From positions 13,685 through 77,684 of the forward strand of contig JAAVEA010000007.1 of NCBI GenBank assembly GCA_014801535.1: a stretch of DNA of 64,000 nucleotides, written 5' to 3'. Positions 8,559 to 16,865 of the stretch are shown here, piece by piece. Position numbers and translations under genes: made by a program. The notes beneath the pieces are model-generated. The model searched no databases. It had not been told where the DNA came from and saw nothing but the letters and a program-made list of their open reading frames with translations. The stretch comes from Bacteroides sp. (GTDB lineage: Bacteria > Bacteroidota > Bacteroidia > Bacteroidales > Muribaculaceae). The stretch's first letter is position 1. The number at the start of each line of letters is the position of its first letter.

Positions 8559-10367
8559 CTAAAACCTTATCTTTAAAACCTGCCTCCCCCTTTTCACTAC
8601 GACTATCTCTCCGGGCAAAGGCGAACCGATCTCAATACCCTGCAGATTATAATACTTCTCCGGAACACTCTCTTTCACAATATTCCCAACCTCCTTTACC
8701 TCGCTTAAATCATTCTCCGGTGTTTCAAAACGTATCTGACCCTTATCCACATAAGCCGTATAAGATGCAGGGATACCGACAGGATACAGCACATCTATCC
8801 AGTTATTCGTTGGCCATTTATCTGTTTCATCCACTCTATTATCATCCGACGACTCATTAGGTGTTCCGGGACCTATCTTGGCGTTTTTACTCCCCTTATA
8901 CTCTGCGTAAGAGGGTGAATAATAGGATAACGTCATCTTATATTTTCCGTCGGGCATATCCCCCGGGAGCGGGAGTGAAAAAGAAGAGAAACCATATAAC
9001 AATCCCACGGGTTCTCCTACTTCCGCCGGGTTTATATAACACTCTCCTGTTTCTTCCGAACGGAAAAGGAGACCGAATATCATGTCGGCCGGAAGTTCTG
9101 CCGGGCCATAATTATAAACTCCATCTTCACACAGATCGTCAGTTTCCTCTCCCGGACTATAGATCTGATCAGTTGAAAGCCCCAATTCGCCTCGTGAATA
9201 TAGCTGGCCTATCCAACTGTCAGCACCATTCCTGTCAAGATCCTTGGCCGGAGTTATACCAATCACGGCATCCTGCATAAAATTGAAGCCGGAATTGTCT
9301 CCCGACCCTCCTATACCCTGATCGTAAGGATCAAGCGCACTAAGCAGAAAATAGCCATCGCTTACTCCGCCCCAGCCCCAATTGATATGAAAATATCCAT
9401 TCCTGCCATAACCGTCACAGACGAAGCTGTGCCCTCCCTGATTGCTCTGTCCGTTTAATATTACAGGCCCGCATGATTCAAGTGAGGAATATATCATCTT
9501 TTCCCACTCATCAAGCGTGAAATATTCACGCATCACATATCTTAGCTTCGATTTGTCATATTTGAAATACCGTCCCAGCGCCTCACCTATCCTTGGAGCG
9601 ATCGCACCGCTTCCGGAAGTGGTATAGCTCATCTGAATGGAATAGCCGCAACTCTTCATTAAATAAGCCACAGACATCCCCTCGGCCTCACTATACTCAC
9701 CCTCTTCATAAACATCGAGCATGTCGTTCCAATTAAACGGCTCCAAGGAAAAATCAGCAGTAAGAGTCAGATGTTCATTGTTCCAAAAATAGGAAATACT
9801 CCCCTCTCCGGTTTCAGGCCAATTATGATATTTCATAACCTGTGCCATGGAGGTTGCCGCACAACCTGTATAACATCTGCGATCTGAAACAGATTCCAGT
9901 GGACAAAGATCATTATATGGGGCATCCTGACTCCATTTGGTTTCACACATAGGCAGAAGGATCGGAAATTCTTCAGTTCTCTCATCTTTCATGCCGATTC
10001 CGTTTCCTCTGCGTACTGATGAGATCTCATTTGAGACACTTTCCATCCAGGCCTTGAATGCCGGAGGGAGGTTATTTATATCAATGATCGAATCCGAATA
10101 ACCCAACACCGGCACTATCTCATCGTCCGCAGCCAGACAGAGGGTTGAACCACCTGAGTTAAAAAGATAGACAGTCGGCTCTCCTTCACAATCGGCCGTA
10201 TAAAGCAGAGACGGCGAGGTTTCACCGGTCGAGAATCTGAATGATGCTTTTTCAGCACCGCCTTTTATTCTGTGCAATGCCTTTTCAGGAGAGATAATGC
10301 CACCGTAAGCCAAGGGTACGAAAGAAAAAAGAATATAAGAAAAGATTATCCTGAGTTTTTTATTCAT
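8559..10367 (-). CDS. secreted C10 family (streptopain-like) cysteine peptidase
   Basis: Extracellular or surface papain-fold protease of family C10, related to streptococcal SpeB and P. gingivalis PrtT. I chose ATG 10367, which gives 602 residues and a clean signal peptide ('RIIFSYILFSFVPLAYG'); the longer frame to 10418 would overlap its promoter. A Spi-type propeptide region covers about residues 25-110. Catalytic C169 lies in 'CYTGCAATSMAQVM' and catalytic H313 in 'GGHSFVCDGY', followed by 'HINWGWGG'. The C-terminus ends in 'YYNLQG...VVVKRGRQVLKIRF', a tail shared with other proteins here and probably a secretion signal. Substrate unknown. Confidence 0.9.
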   Translation of the reverse strand: MNKKLRIIFSYILFSFVPLAYGGIISPEKALHRIKGGAEKASFRFSTGETSPSLLYTADCEGEPTVYLFNSGGSTLCLAADDEIVPVLGYSDSIIDINNLPPAFKAWMESVSNEISSVRRGNGIGMKDERTEEFPILLPMCETKWSQDAPYNDLCPLESVSDRRCYTGCAATSMAQVMKYHNWPETGEGSISYFWNNEHLTLTADFSLEPFNWNDMLDVYEEGEYSEAEGMSVAYLMKSCGYSIQMSYTTSGSGAIAPRIGEALGRYFKYDKSKLRYVMREYFTLDEWEKMIYSSLESCGPVILNGQSNQGGHSFVCDGYGRNGYFHINWGWGGVSDGYFLLSALDPYDQGIGGSGDNSGFNFMQDAVIGITPAKDLDRNGADSWIGQLYSRGELGLSTDQIYSPGEETDDLCEDGVYNYGPAELPADMIFGLLFRSEETGECYINPAEVGEPVGLLYGFSSFSLPLPGDMPDGKYKMTLSYYSPSYAEYKGSKNAKIGPGTPNESSDDNRVDETDKWPTNNWIDVLYPVGIPASYTAYVDKGQIRFETPENDLSEVKEVGNIVKESVPEKYYNLQGIEIGSPLPGEIVVVKRGRQVLKIRF

Positions 10368-10388
10368 GGTGAAAAGGTTAATTATACA

Positions 10389-10419
10389 CAAATTTAACAT
10401 ATTTTCAGCAAATCGCAAA
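10389..10419 (-). promoter_or_regulatory. promoter of the first C10 peptidase gene
   Basis: On the minus strand TTTG (10419-10416) and TAAATTTG (10396-10389) are separated by 19 bases. The -7 box lies just upstream of the chosen ATG at 10367 and argues against the longer reading frame. Confidence 0.55.
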
Positions 10420-10487
10420 ATCGGGTTAGTTACAAAATCGAGTTATTTCCCCGGTTAAATTTATTAATAAGCAATGGGCATCGCACC

Positions 10488-10511
10488 GTAGGGACGCACC
10501 ACGGTGCGTCC
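10488..10511 (+). repeat. GTAG-tagged palindrome, copy 2
   Basis: GTAG then GGACGCACC-AC-GGTGCGTCC. It differs from copies 1 and 3 only in the loop. It lies between the two secreted-protein genes, upstream of the C10 promoter. Confidence 0.85.
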
Positions 10512-10530
10512 TTGGCCGCACAAAAATAAA

Positions 10531-10556
10531 ACGGGTTCCCGAAATCGGGAACCCGT
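10531..10556 (-). terminator. terminator of the 10587-12023 gene
   Basis: A perfect 12-bp stem, ACGGGTTCCCGA-AA-TCGGGAACCCGT, followed on the minus strand by TTTTATTTTTG. It is placed 31 bases after the stop codon. Confidence 0.85.
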
Positions 10557-10586
10557 CTACAATAAATATGACTTATATCTATTTAT

Positions 10587-12023
10587 TTATTTTGCAATGA
10601 ACTTGGAAGCCTTGCTGCCCTTCTTCATGATCACGAGCTGACCGGCCTCAGGATTTGCAACTTCCATACCCTGAAGGTTGTAATACTTAACAGGAGCGTT
10701 AACATCGTCTGCAGCGATTGTGTTCACACCCGAGTTGGGAAGAACATAATCAGAGGGGAGCTGAATCCAGCTTGCAGCAGCAGGTGCTTCAGTAGAAGCC
10801 CATGTGATGGCACTGTACACTTCACTTGTCTCAGGAGCATCGGGGAATAAGAAACCTACTGACTGAATAGGAAGCATAATTCTCTTTGTATCCGCGTCAA
10901 TGTAGATATTCATCTCAGGATGCTGGGCAATGAACTGAGCCTTTGTCAACTTTTCCTTCGCATCTGCAATGTAGCGGGTATAGAACATCGAGCTGCTCAT
11001 TATGCTGGTTGTACCATAGTCAACATCGTTATATACATCTTCAATCCACTCTATAGTTCCATAATTGGGATCGGTAAGATCAATCTCGAAGTCGAAGAGT
11101 TTTGCAGTTTCTTCCGACTGCCATCCGCCTGCAACGAAGAAGTTCTTGATGTGGAATTCACCCTTGATCAACGGATTTTCATACACAACCGACTTACCCT
11201 GGGGTGTCTCCCACTCACGGAAATAGTTGTCGAAGAGGTTATCCTGAGAGTCGCACTCACCAACGAGTGTATAACCCTCGAACGGATCATAATCCTTCAT
11301 TTCTACACCGGGCATTGCGATAGCGAAGTTGCCTTTCTGGTTTACCATAAATCCGTAGCCGCTCTGCTGGCTTGAGAAGTGTACCCAGATATTTGCCTGA
11401 GTGTGGACTTCATTATCGCTTCCTACGAAAGTCATATCGTAGGGATAGGTAAGAAGACCCTCTCTGTAAACACCTAAAGCAGATTCGCCATAAACTTCGG
11501 CGTATTGATCAACACCATACTGATAAGCAAGGTCACCGAATGCCATGATCGACATCATACCCATAACACCGTCTGAAATCTGAGGAAAGATAAGACCAAG
11601 GTTTGAATCTCCGTTGATATACCATACCTTCTTGCCCTTATAATCCACGATGTTGAAGTTGATGTAGTATTCGCCTGATGCGTCATACTCTACATCGGTA
11701 AACGGATTCTCCCAGTTTTCATAAGGATTTACGATACGGTAGCATGTCTCGTCGTTTACGTTCTGCTCGATTTCAACCTCGAGGTCCTGAGGATCAAGAT
11801 TCTTGATGAAAGATGAAACAAGACCTTCACGGTAGATACCTGTACCGATTGACTTCCAGTTTTCATCTGCACGGGTAGCAGCCTTTGCGGAAGTTTCTTT
11901 CTTTGCCATCTTCTGTTCCTCAAGATTGGAACGAAGACCGTTGACGGCGCTTCTTTCTGCCGCTCCCGCTCCTGCTGAATACGCGCAGAATGCCATGGCA
12001 AGCAGTGTGTAAATTTTCTTCAT
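10587..12023 (-). CDS. secreted protein of unknown function with YYNLQG tail
   Basis: 478 residues with a signal peptide ('IYTLLAMAFCAYSAGAGA'). After the signal there is a short charged, Ala-rich stretch, then 'WKSIGTGIYREGL' (about residue 56) and 'YRIVNPYENWENPF', a pattern I know from uncharacterised Bacteroidales surface proteins. A second 'GVYREGLLTYPYD' occurs near residue 187, so the body may hold two related beta-rich modules. The end is 'YYNLQGMEVANPEAGQLVIMKKGSKASKFIAK' in type (20-residue core at the tail), the same class as both neighbouring C10 peptidases. It has its own promoter and terminator. No enzyme motif is recognised. Confidence 0.8.
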   Translation of the reverse strand: MKKIYTLLAMAFCAYSAGAGAAERSAVNGLRSNLEEQKMAKKETSAKAATRADENWKSIGTGIYREGLVSSFIKNLDPQDLEVEIEQNVNDETCYRIVNPYENWENPFTDVEYDASGEYYINFNIVDYKGKKVWYINGDSNLGLIFPQISDGVMGMMSIMAFGDLAYQYGVDQYAEVYGESALGVYREGLLTYPYDMTFVGSDNEVHTQANIWVHFSSQQSGYGFMVNQKGNFAIAMPGVEMKDYDPFEGYTLVGECDSQDNLFDNYFREWETPQGKSVVYENPLIKGEFHIKNFFVAGGWQSEETAKLFDFEIDLTDPNYGTIEWIEDVYNDVDYGTTSIMSSSMFYTRYIADAKEKLTKAQFIAQHPEMNIYIDADTKRIMLPIQSVGFLFPDAPETSEVYSAITWASTEAPAAASWIQLPSDYVLPNSGVNTIAADDVNAPVKYYNLQGMEVANPEAGQLVIMKKGSKASKFIAK

Positions 12024-12115
12024 AAGATAAATGATTTTATGAATGGTTATGAAATTCTTTTATTTAGAACATTAACTGACATCTCATCTTGAATCAATGT
12101 TCAAACTTACAAATG

Positions 12116-12146
12116 CAAATATAATGCAATTTTAATTGTCAACAAA
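12116..12146 (-). promoter_or_regulatory. promoter of the 478-residue secreted protein gene
   Basis: TTTG (12146-12143), 19 bases, TATATTTG (12123-12116) followed by C, a full match to TAnnTTTGC. It implies a leader of about 85 bases. The surrounding 12040-12240 is very A/T-rich. Confidence 0.6.
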
Positions 12147-12252
12147 ATTTTTTTTAATTTTTGTAAATTTTTTCTTTCCGTTTTTTTCCTATTCCAAAAT
12201 ATTGTAATCACATTGCTTTTATATGCTTGCACTTTCAGCTTTTTTCTCTTTC

Positions 12253-12301
12253 AATCATAAAAAAAAGTTGCAGATTCCTTATCTGCAACTTTTTTATGAT
12301 T
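12253..12301 (-). terminator. terminator of the second C10 peptidase gene
   Basis: AGTTGCAGAT-TCCTT-ATCTGCAACT with an A-run on one side and a T-run on the other, extended by AATCAT/ATGATT. It would work in both directions; the gene ending at 12332 on the minus strand is the obvious user. Confidence 0.85.
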
Positions 12302-12331
12302 GTTTGGACTTATCACGTTCGACGAACGTAT

Positions 12332-14806
12332 TTATTTCATGATTTTCTTTATCACCTTGTCACCGCTCTTTTCAATTACGAATTCACCGGGACGAGGCTC
12401 AACAATGCGTACACCCTGAAGTGTGTAATATTCTTTCTCTCCCTCAAGATCCGATTCTATCTCACCCACACCGCTGTCGGAGTGTGTCATGAACCTTACC
12501 TGACCGAGCGACTTACCGCTGTTTCCCGTGAAGTAACGGGGATCGAGCACATAGACCACTCCGGGTTCAGCTTCGGGGAAAGATACAGGCACGGTAAGAT
12601 CAATCTGTTCACCGGCCGAAAGACGATATTGCTGAGAGAATATCTGATCCACTACAGAGACTGTCTGGGTCGGACTTACGGCATCCTCCCTCACACGATT
12701 GATCCCTATATAGATATTTGAATCGAAATATCCCTTTGTAACTGTCATTGTCATCGACAATGTGAAAGATGAAGGATCGGGCACGACATAGATGTTATAA
12801 TCAACGCCTCCGATGTTGACCGGCTCGGTGGAGCAACCGTCGATTCCGGATTTGTTAACCTTGACTGTCGGGTTACCGGGATTGACATCCATCGTAACGG
12901 AGCCATATTCACCCATTGTCTCTCCTGTATATTCATTGAAGATCGACATCTTGAACTCTGTCGGCGATGAAACGGCCGGAGCGCCGTTTACTGCAAACAG
13001 CGATGCAACCCATTCTTTCTCTACAGTTTCTCCCGGCTGAAGCGTTATAAGGATTGAGCTGCTTATGAACTGTTCGTTGCCTGCTGCATTCTTCAACACA
13101 AGCATCGGGGCACATGTCAGTTCATATGAGCTGGGATTAGACAAAGTGGCCTTTACATTCACATTTCTTCTGTAGAAGAGCGGGCCATCGAGTGAAGCGC
13201 TCTTGAGCGAGATTTCGGGGATAGGAACTGTGGTGGCCGTAATCGTAGAGCCGGACTTGGTGACCATAACATAATCAGGATAGCCATAAGGTGTGACCAC
13301 CGGATAGTAAGGCCAGGTTGGATGGTCGGCATCGCGGCAGCTGAGAGTCATCTTGTATGTGCCGTCAGGCAAAGTGGTCGGCACAGATACGTTGGCGTTC
13401 AATTTTGTTCCGTTTGTAGCCTCATATCTGTAATATGTTCCGGCATCCAATGTCACACTTGAGCGTCCGGCGAGAGTAGCCGCGCCGACAGCCACAATCT
13501 CATCACTTCCCTCTCTTGTGAACACGCCGCCGAGAGCGAGATTCAGCTGAGTATCGGTCTCGTTTCTCCAGCTAAGGTTGTAAAAACCCTGGAGACCCAC
13601 ATATATTCTGTTGCCGAGCACATCATCTGCGGTCAGACCTCCGGCAGCTGTAAGAAGGGCAAGACCCGTCTCTGATGTTCCTCCTGCGGGTTTCTTTATA
13701 TTGAAGATTCCATCTTGCGCGAAATTGAATCCGCCGCCGGTTCCGCCGCCGGTTCCGAGTGCTTCGGGGTTAAGTGCGTTCAGCAGGAAATATCCGTCGG
13801 CAATACCGCTCCATCCCCAGTTGAAATGGAAGTATCCATCTTTGTCATAACCGTCGCAGACAAAGCTGTGACCGCCGTCGTTTGGATCCTGACCGCCGTA
13901 GATGATCGGGCTTCCACCGGCCAAAGATGCGTAAACCTTCTCCTCCCATTCTGATGAGGAATAAGGCAATCTCGATTCATAGGTAAGACTCGGATCATAA
14001 CCGAAATATCTGCGCAATGCCACGCTGATTTTCTGACTCTGAGCCCCGGATGCGGTTGTGCCATATGCCATATTGACGGAATATCCACATGCTTTCATAA
14101 GGTTGGCTACGGCAGCTCCCTGCGTTTCGGTATACTGACCCGAAACATAGTTATCAAGCATATTATCCCAGTCGAAAGGATGGTCGCCGAGCGTCATGGA
14201 GCTGTTGATTCCATTCACGTTCACTGTCACACGACCCTCTCCGGCAGCAGGATACTTGAAATAATTCATCACCTGTGCCATCGAAGTGGCCACACATCCG
14301 GTATAGGTGCGTCGTCCGCTGATTGTAGGACAATCATCATAATATGGCGCATCCTGATCCCATTTGGTTTTCAACATCGGTGCGATCGACTTACGATCCG
14401 CACGGGTTGTTCTCTTATAGCTTGTATAAGCTGCATCCATACCCTCGTCGGATGCATATTCAATCTGATCTGAATATTCTCTCAGCCATGATTTAAGCTG
14501 AGGAGGAAGATTGTTCACATCAAGACTCCCTTCATAGCTGTAACCGAGCACCGGATAACCCAGATCATCGGCCGATACTATCACGAATCCACCATCAGGA
14601 TTATTGAATACATATGCTCCCTTTACTCCTGATTCCGATTCAGCTACATAAACGGGTTTCGCTCCGGAAAGCTTGTTCGGCATTACCTTGCGCGCTCCGG
14701 ACGATGAGTTCGCACGTTTCAAAGCTTGCTCGGGACTTAGAGGTGCGGCAACACCTATTCCGGCTGTCAGCAAGCCTAAAATATAAATTGAAAATCTCTT
14801 TTTCAT
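12332..14806 (-). CDS. secreted C10 family (streptopain-like) cysteine peptidase, long form
   Basis: 824 residues from ATG 14806, which gives the signal peptide 'RFSIYILGLLTAGIGVA'; an upstream non-ATG extension to 14836 is unlikely. A propeptide (about 22-110) is followed by the C10 domain with catalytic C171 ('YTGCVATSMAQVM') and H313 ('GGHSFVCDGY', then 'HFNWGWSG'). The catalytic His is at the same position as in the gene at 8559, so the two are paralogues. About 400 further residues are beta-rich and probably Ig-like modules, lacking in the shorter paralogue. The C-terminus carries the 'YYTLQGVRI..PRPGEFVIEKSGDK' tail. Secreted or cell-surface protease; substrate unknown. Confidence 0.92.
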   Translation of the reverse strand: MKKRFSIYILGLLTAGIGVAAPLSPEQALKRANSSSGARKVMPNKLSGAKPVYVAESESGVKGAYVFNNPDGGFVIVSADDLGYPVLGYSYEGSLDVNNLPPQLKSWLREYSDQIEYASDEGMDAAYTSYKRTTRADRKSIAPMLKTKWDQDAPYYDDCPTISGRRTYTGCVATSMAQVMNYFKYPAAGEGRVTVNVNGINSSMTLGDHPFDWDNMLDNYVSGQYTETQGAAVANLMKACGYSVNMAYGTTASGAQSQKISVALRRYFGYDPSLTYESRLPYSSSEWEEKVYASLAGGSPIIYGGQDPNDGGHSFVCDGYDKDGYFHFNWGWSGIADGYFLLNALNPEALGTGGGTGGGFNFAQDGIFNIKKPAGGTSETGLALLTAAGGLTADDVLGNRIYVGLQGFYNLSWRNETDTQLNLALGGVFTREGSDEIVAVGAATLAGRSSVTLDAGTYYRYEATNGTKLNANVSVPTTLPDGTYKMTLSCRDADHPTWPYYPVVTPYGYPDYVMVTKSGSTITATTVPIPEISLKSASLDGPLFYRRNVNVKATLSNPSSYELTCAPMLVLKNAAGNEQFISSSILITLQPGETVEKEWVASLFAVNGAPAVSSPTEFKMSIFNEYTGETMGEYGSVTMDVNPGNPTVKVNKSGIDGCSTEPVNIGGVDYNIYVVPDPSSFTLSMTMTVTKGYFDSNIYIGINRVREDAVSPTQTVSVVDQIFSQQYRLSAGEQIDLTVPVSFPEAEPGVVYVLDPRYFTGNSGKSLGQVRFMTHSDSGVGEIESDLEGEKEYYTLQGVRIVEPRPGEFVIEKSGDKVIKKIMK

Positions 14807-14915
14807 AGTTACTTTAGAAGTATTATGATTATACACAATTAAGATTAACAGGAATCAATCCGTATTATATATCTCTATCGGAAAGATTCTTGGCTGCGTA
14901 ACTTTTTAAACGTAA

Positions 14916-14947
14916 CAAAGCTAACGAATATTTTTTAAAATAACAAG
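14916..14947 (-). promoter_or_regulatory. promoter of the second C10 peptidase gene
   Basis: A -33-like CTTG (14947-14944), 20 bases, TAGCTTTG (14923-14916). The -7 box is good and the -33 has one mismatch. The rest of 14807-15030 holds no gene. Confidence 0.45.
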
Positions 14948-15034
14948 CAAGTTCACACTTTTAAACATAATAATTGCAGTTTTTATTGAATTTATTGATC
15001 AAGATGATAGTTTCGGCAACAGATATAATAAGAA

Positions 15035-15062
15035 AGAGAGAACGCCTGCCGACGTTCTCTCT
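15035..15062 (-). terminator. terminator after susD
   Basis: AGAGAGAACG ... CGTTCTCTCT forms a 10-bp stem with an 8-base loop, followed on the minus strand by a T-rich run. It separates the SusCD transcript from the C10 peptidase gene. Confidence 0.65.
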
Positions 15063-15085
15063 TCTATTTATAGATTCCGTATGTT

Positions 15086-16846
15086 TTACTTAAATTTGTA
15101 ATACATATTTTTTGCCTTCTCACTTGCCGGGCTTATATTGTTTATACTTGCCGGAACAAGATCATTGTAATCGATCTCAGTATCAGAGATAGGCCATACC
15201 CAGTTATTCATGTCTGTAACCTCAAAAGTCTTGGCAGTAGCGCTCGGCCAGTTACCGGAAGAAGAGTCGTTCATCTTCCAGCCAACTCTGACGATAGGTT
15301 CGTTCCAACGCTTGAAGTCGAACCAGCTGAATCCTTCGCCCCAGAGTTCGAAACGACGATAAAGCTTGATCTCTGCGAGAAGATCCTCTCCAGTCTTGGT
15401 TGTCTTCTGATAATTGGTGATACGGTTCATATTAACTTTGGCGAGACAATCCTGGGCAACAGATGTGTTACCGTTGTGATATGCAGCCTCAGCCTCTATG
15501 AAAAGCATCTCTGATGCACGCATGAAAGGAACGGCAGAAGAGCTGTAGTTATCCTTACCCCAGAACTTGAACTGCGCTCCGAAAGGAACGTATGCTGATC
15601 CTATTTCGAGAGTGTTGTCGAAATATGAGTCTGTATAAGGGAAAATCCAGCCTGCGTTTTTACCGATAAGGTCATACATCTTTTCGCAATATGCGTTAAG
15701 AAGAGCCGGCATACGGTCGCCACGGTTAAGGTCCATGGTTGAAGCCGAGATATCATCTGTGTTCCAGAACGCCGCACGTATTGAGCGAGGTTCTTTATCG
15801 GGAGTATAATAGAGCTGGCAACGAACATCGTTGGCATTGTTAACCTGCTTGTAAAGAGTATAGTCGATTGCACCGGCTCCACTCTTGTAAAGACAGGAAT
15901 AAGCACCGTTACATCCGAATGATGCACCGTATGAACAGAAATATACACCTACAGGACTATCGGATGAACCCCACATCCACTCTCCGTTAGCTGTGTTAAA
16001 ACCGGTGATATACTCACCGGGCGCCATAACCTCATATCCTTCGGAAGCAAGATGGGCATATTTCTCTGCATTCTGCCAGTCGTTCTTCAGAAGAGCAGCA
16101 CGGGCATAGAGACCATATGCAACTGAAAGATCAGTCTCCCATACATAATCACGACTGAACTCGGAAAGCTCGTAAAGCTCGATAGCACGGTCAAGGTCGC
16201 TGTAGATGAGATCAAGAACCTCATTAGTGCTTGACACAGCCTTATCAACCGGTTTGGTTGCATCGGGAGCCTCCGTGCGGATCACTACACTGTGAACCTG
16301 ACCGTTGTTTGAATCTTCCCAGCGGGGACCGAACATCTGATGGAGACGGATATAACCATGGGCGCGCATCGTATAGGCCTGTGCCATGCGGAACGCCATC
16401 TCATCTTCCAATTCACCTTTCTCCTCAAGGTTTTTCTCACCGGCAATAATATAGTTGGCCTGACTGATGATACCGTAGGGATAGATCCAGGCTATCTGGG
16501 CTCCCCATGTGCCACCGGAGGTCATATGCTGCCAGTTCACGAACGTGCTACCCACGTATCTCTGCATAAAATAGTCGGTCATATCCTGACCCATACCCTC
16601 TCCGAAGTAGGTCTGATACCATGGTTCGCCGTTGAAGAACATGAGATCGTAAAAGAGGCTGTACTGACGATACATGCTCTGCATGGTACCGTAGGATGCG
16701 GTGCGCATTTTGTATATATTATCGGGAATGCTTTCCGAGCTTTCATTGGAAATCGGCTGGAGATCCAGATAATCGCTGGAGCAGGAGGTCACCGCAAAAG
16801 TCATCGCCACCGCAGCAAGTCCCTTCATTATATTTTTTCTTTTCAT
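15086..16846 (-). CDS. SusD/RagB-family nutrient-binding lipoprotein
   Basis: Surface lipoprotein that sits as a lid on its SusC partner and captures ligand. I chose ATG 16846 (586 residues) because it gives a lipoprotein signal ending at C22 ('AVTSCSSDYLDLQP'); the longer frame would overlap the end of susC. The N-terminal 'YLDLQP' and the C-terminal 'RRFELWGEGFSWFDFKRWN' and 'VWPISDTEIDYN' are typical of SusD_RagB. Helical TPR-like segments lie between. It follows susC by 19 bases. The sequence does not reveal whether the ligand is a glycan or peptide; no glycosidase accompanies it. Confidence 0.93.
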   Translation of the reverse strand: MKRKNIMKGLAAVAMTFAVTSCSSDYLDLQPISNESSESIPDNIYKMRTASYGTMQSMYRQYSLFYDLMFFNGEPWYQTYFGEGMGQDMTDYFMQRYVGSTFVNWQHMTSGGTWGAQIAWIYPYGIISQANYIIAGEKNLEEKGELEDEMAFRMAQAYTMRAHGYIRLHQMFGPRWEDSNNGQVHSVVIRTEAPDATKPVDKAVSSTNEVLDLIYSDLDRAIELYELSEFSRDYVWETDLSVAYGLYARAALLKNDWQNAEKYAHLASEGYEVMAPGEYITGFNTANGEWMWGSSDSPVGVYFCSYGASFGCNGAYSCLYKSGAGAIDYTLYKQVNNANDVRCQLYYTPDKEPRSIRAAFWNTDDISASTMDLNRGDRMPALLNAYCEKMYDLIGKNAGWIFPYTDSYFDNTLEIGSAYVPFGAQFKFWGKDNYSSSAVPFMRASEMLFIEAEAAYHNGNTSVAQDCLAKVNMNRITNYQKTTKTGEDLLAEIKLYRRFELWGEGFSWFDFKRWNEPIVRVGWKMNDSSSGNWPSATAKTFEVTDMNNWVWPISDTEIDYNDLVPASINNISPASEKAKNMYYKFK

Positions 16847-16865
16847 TTTTTCAATCTTTTTAGGA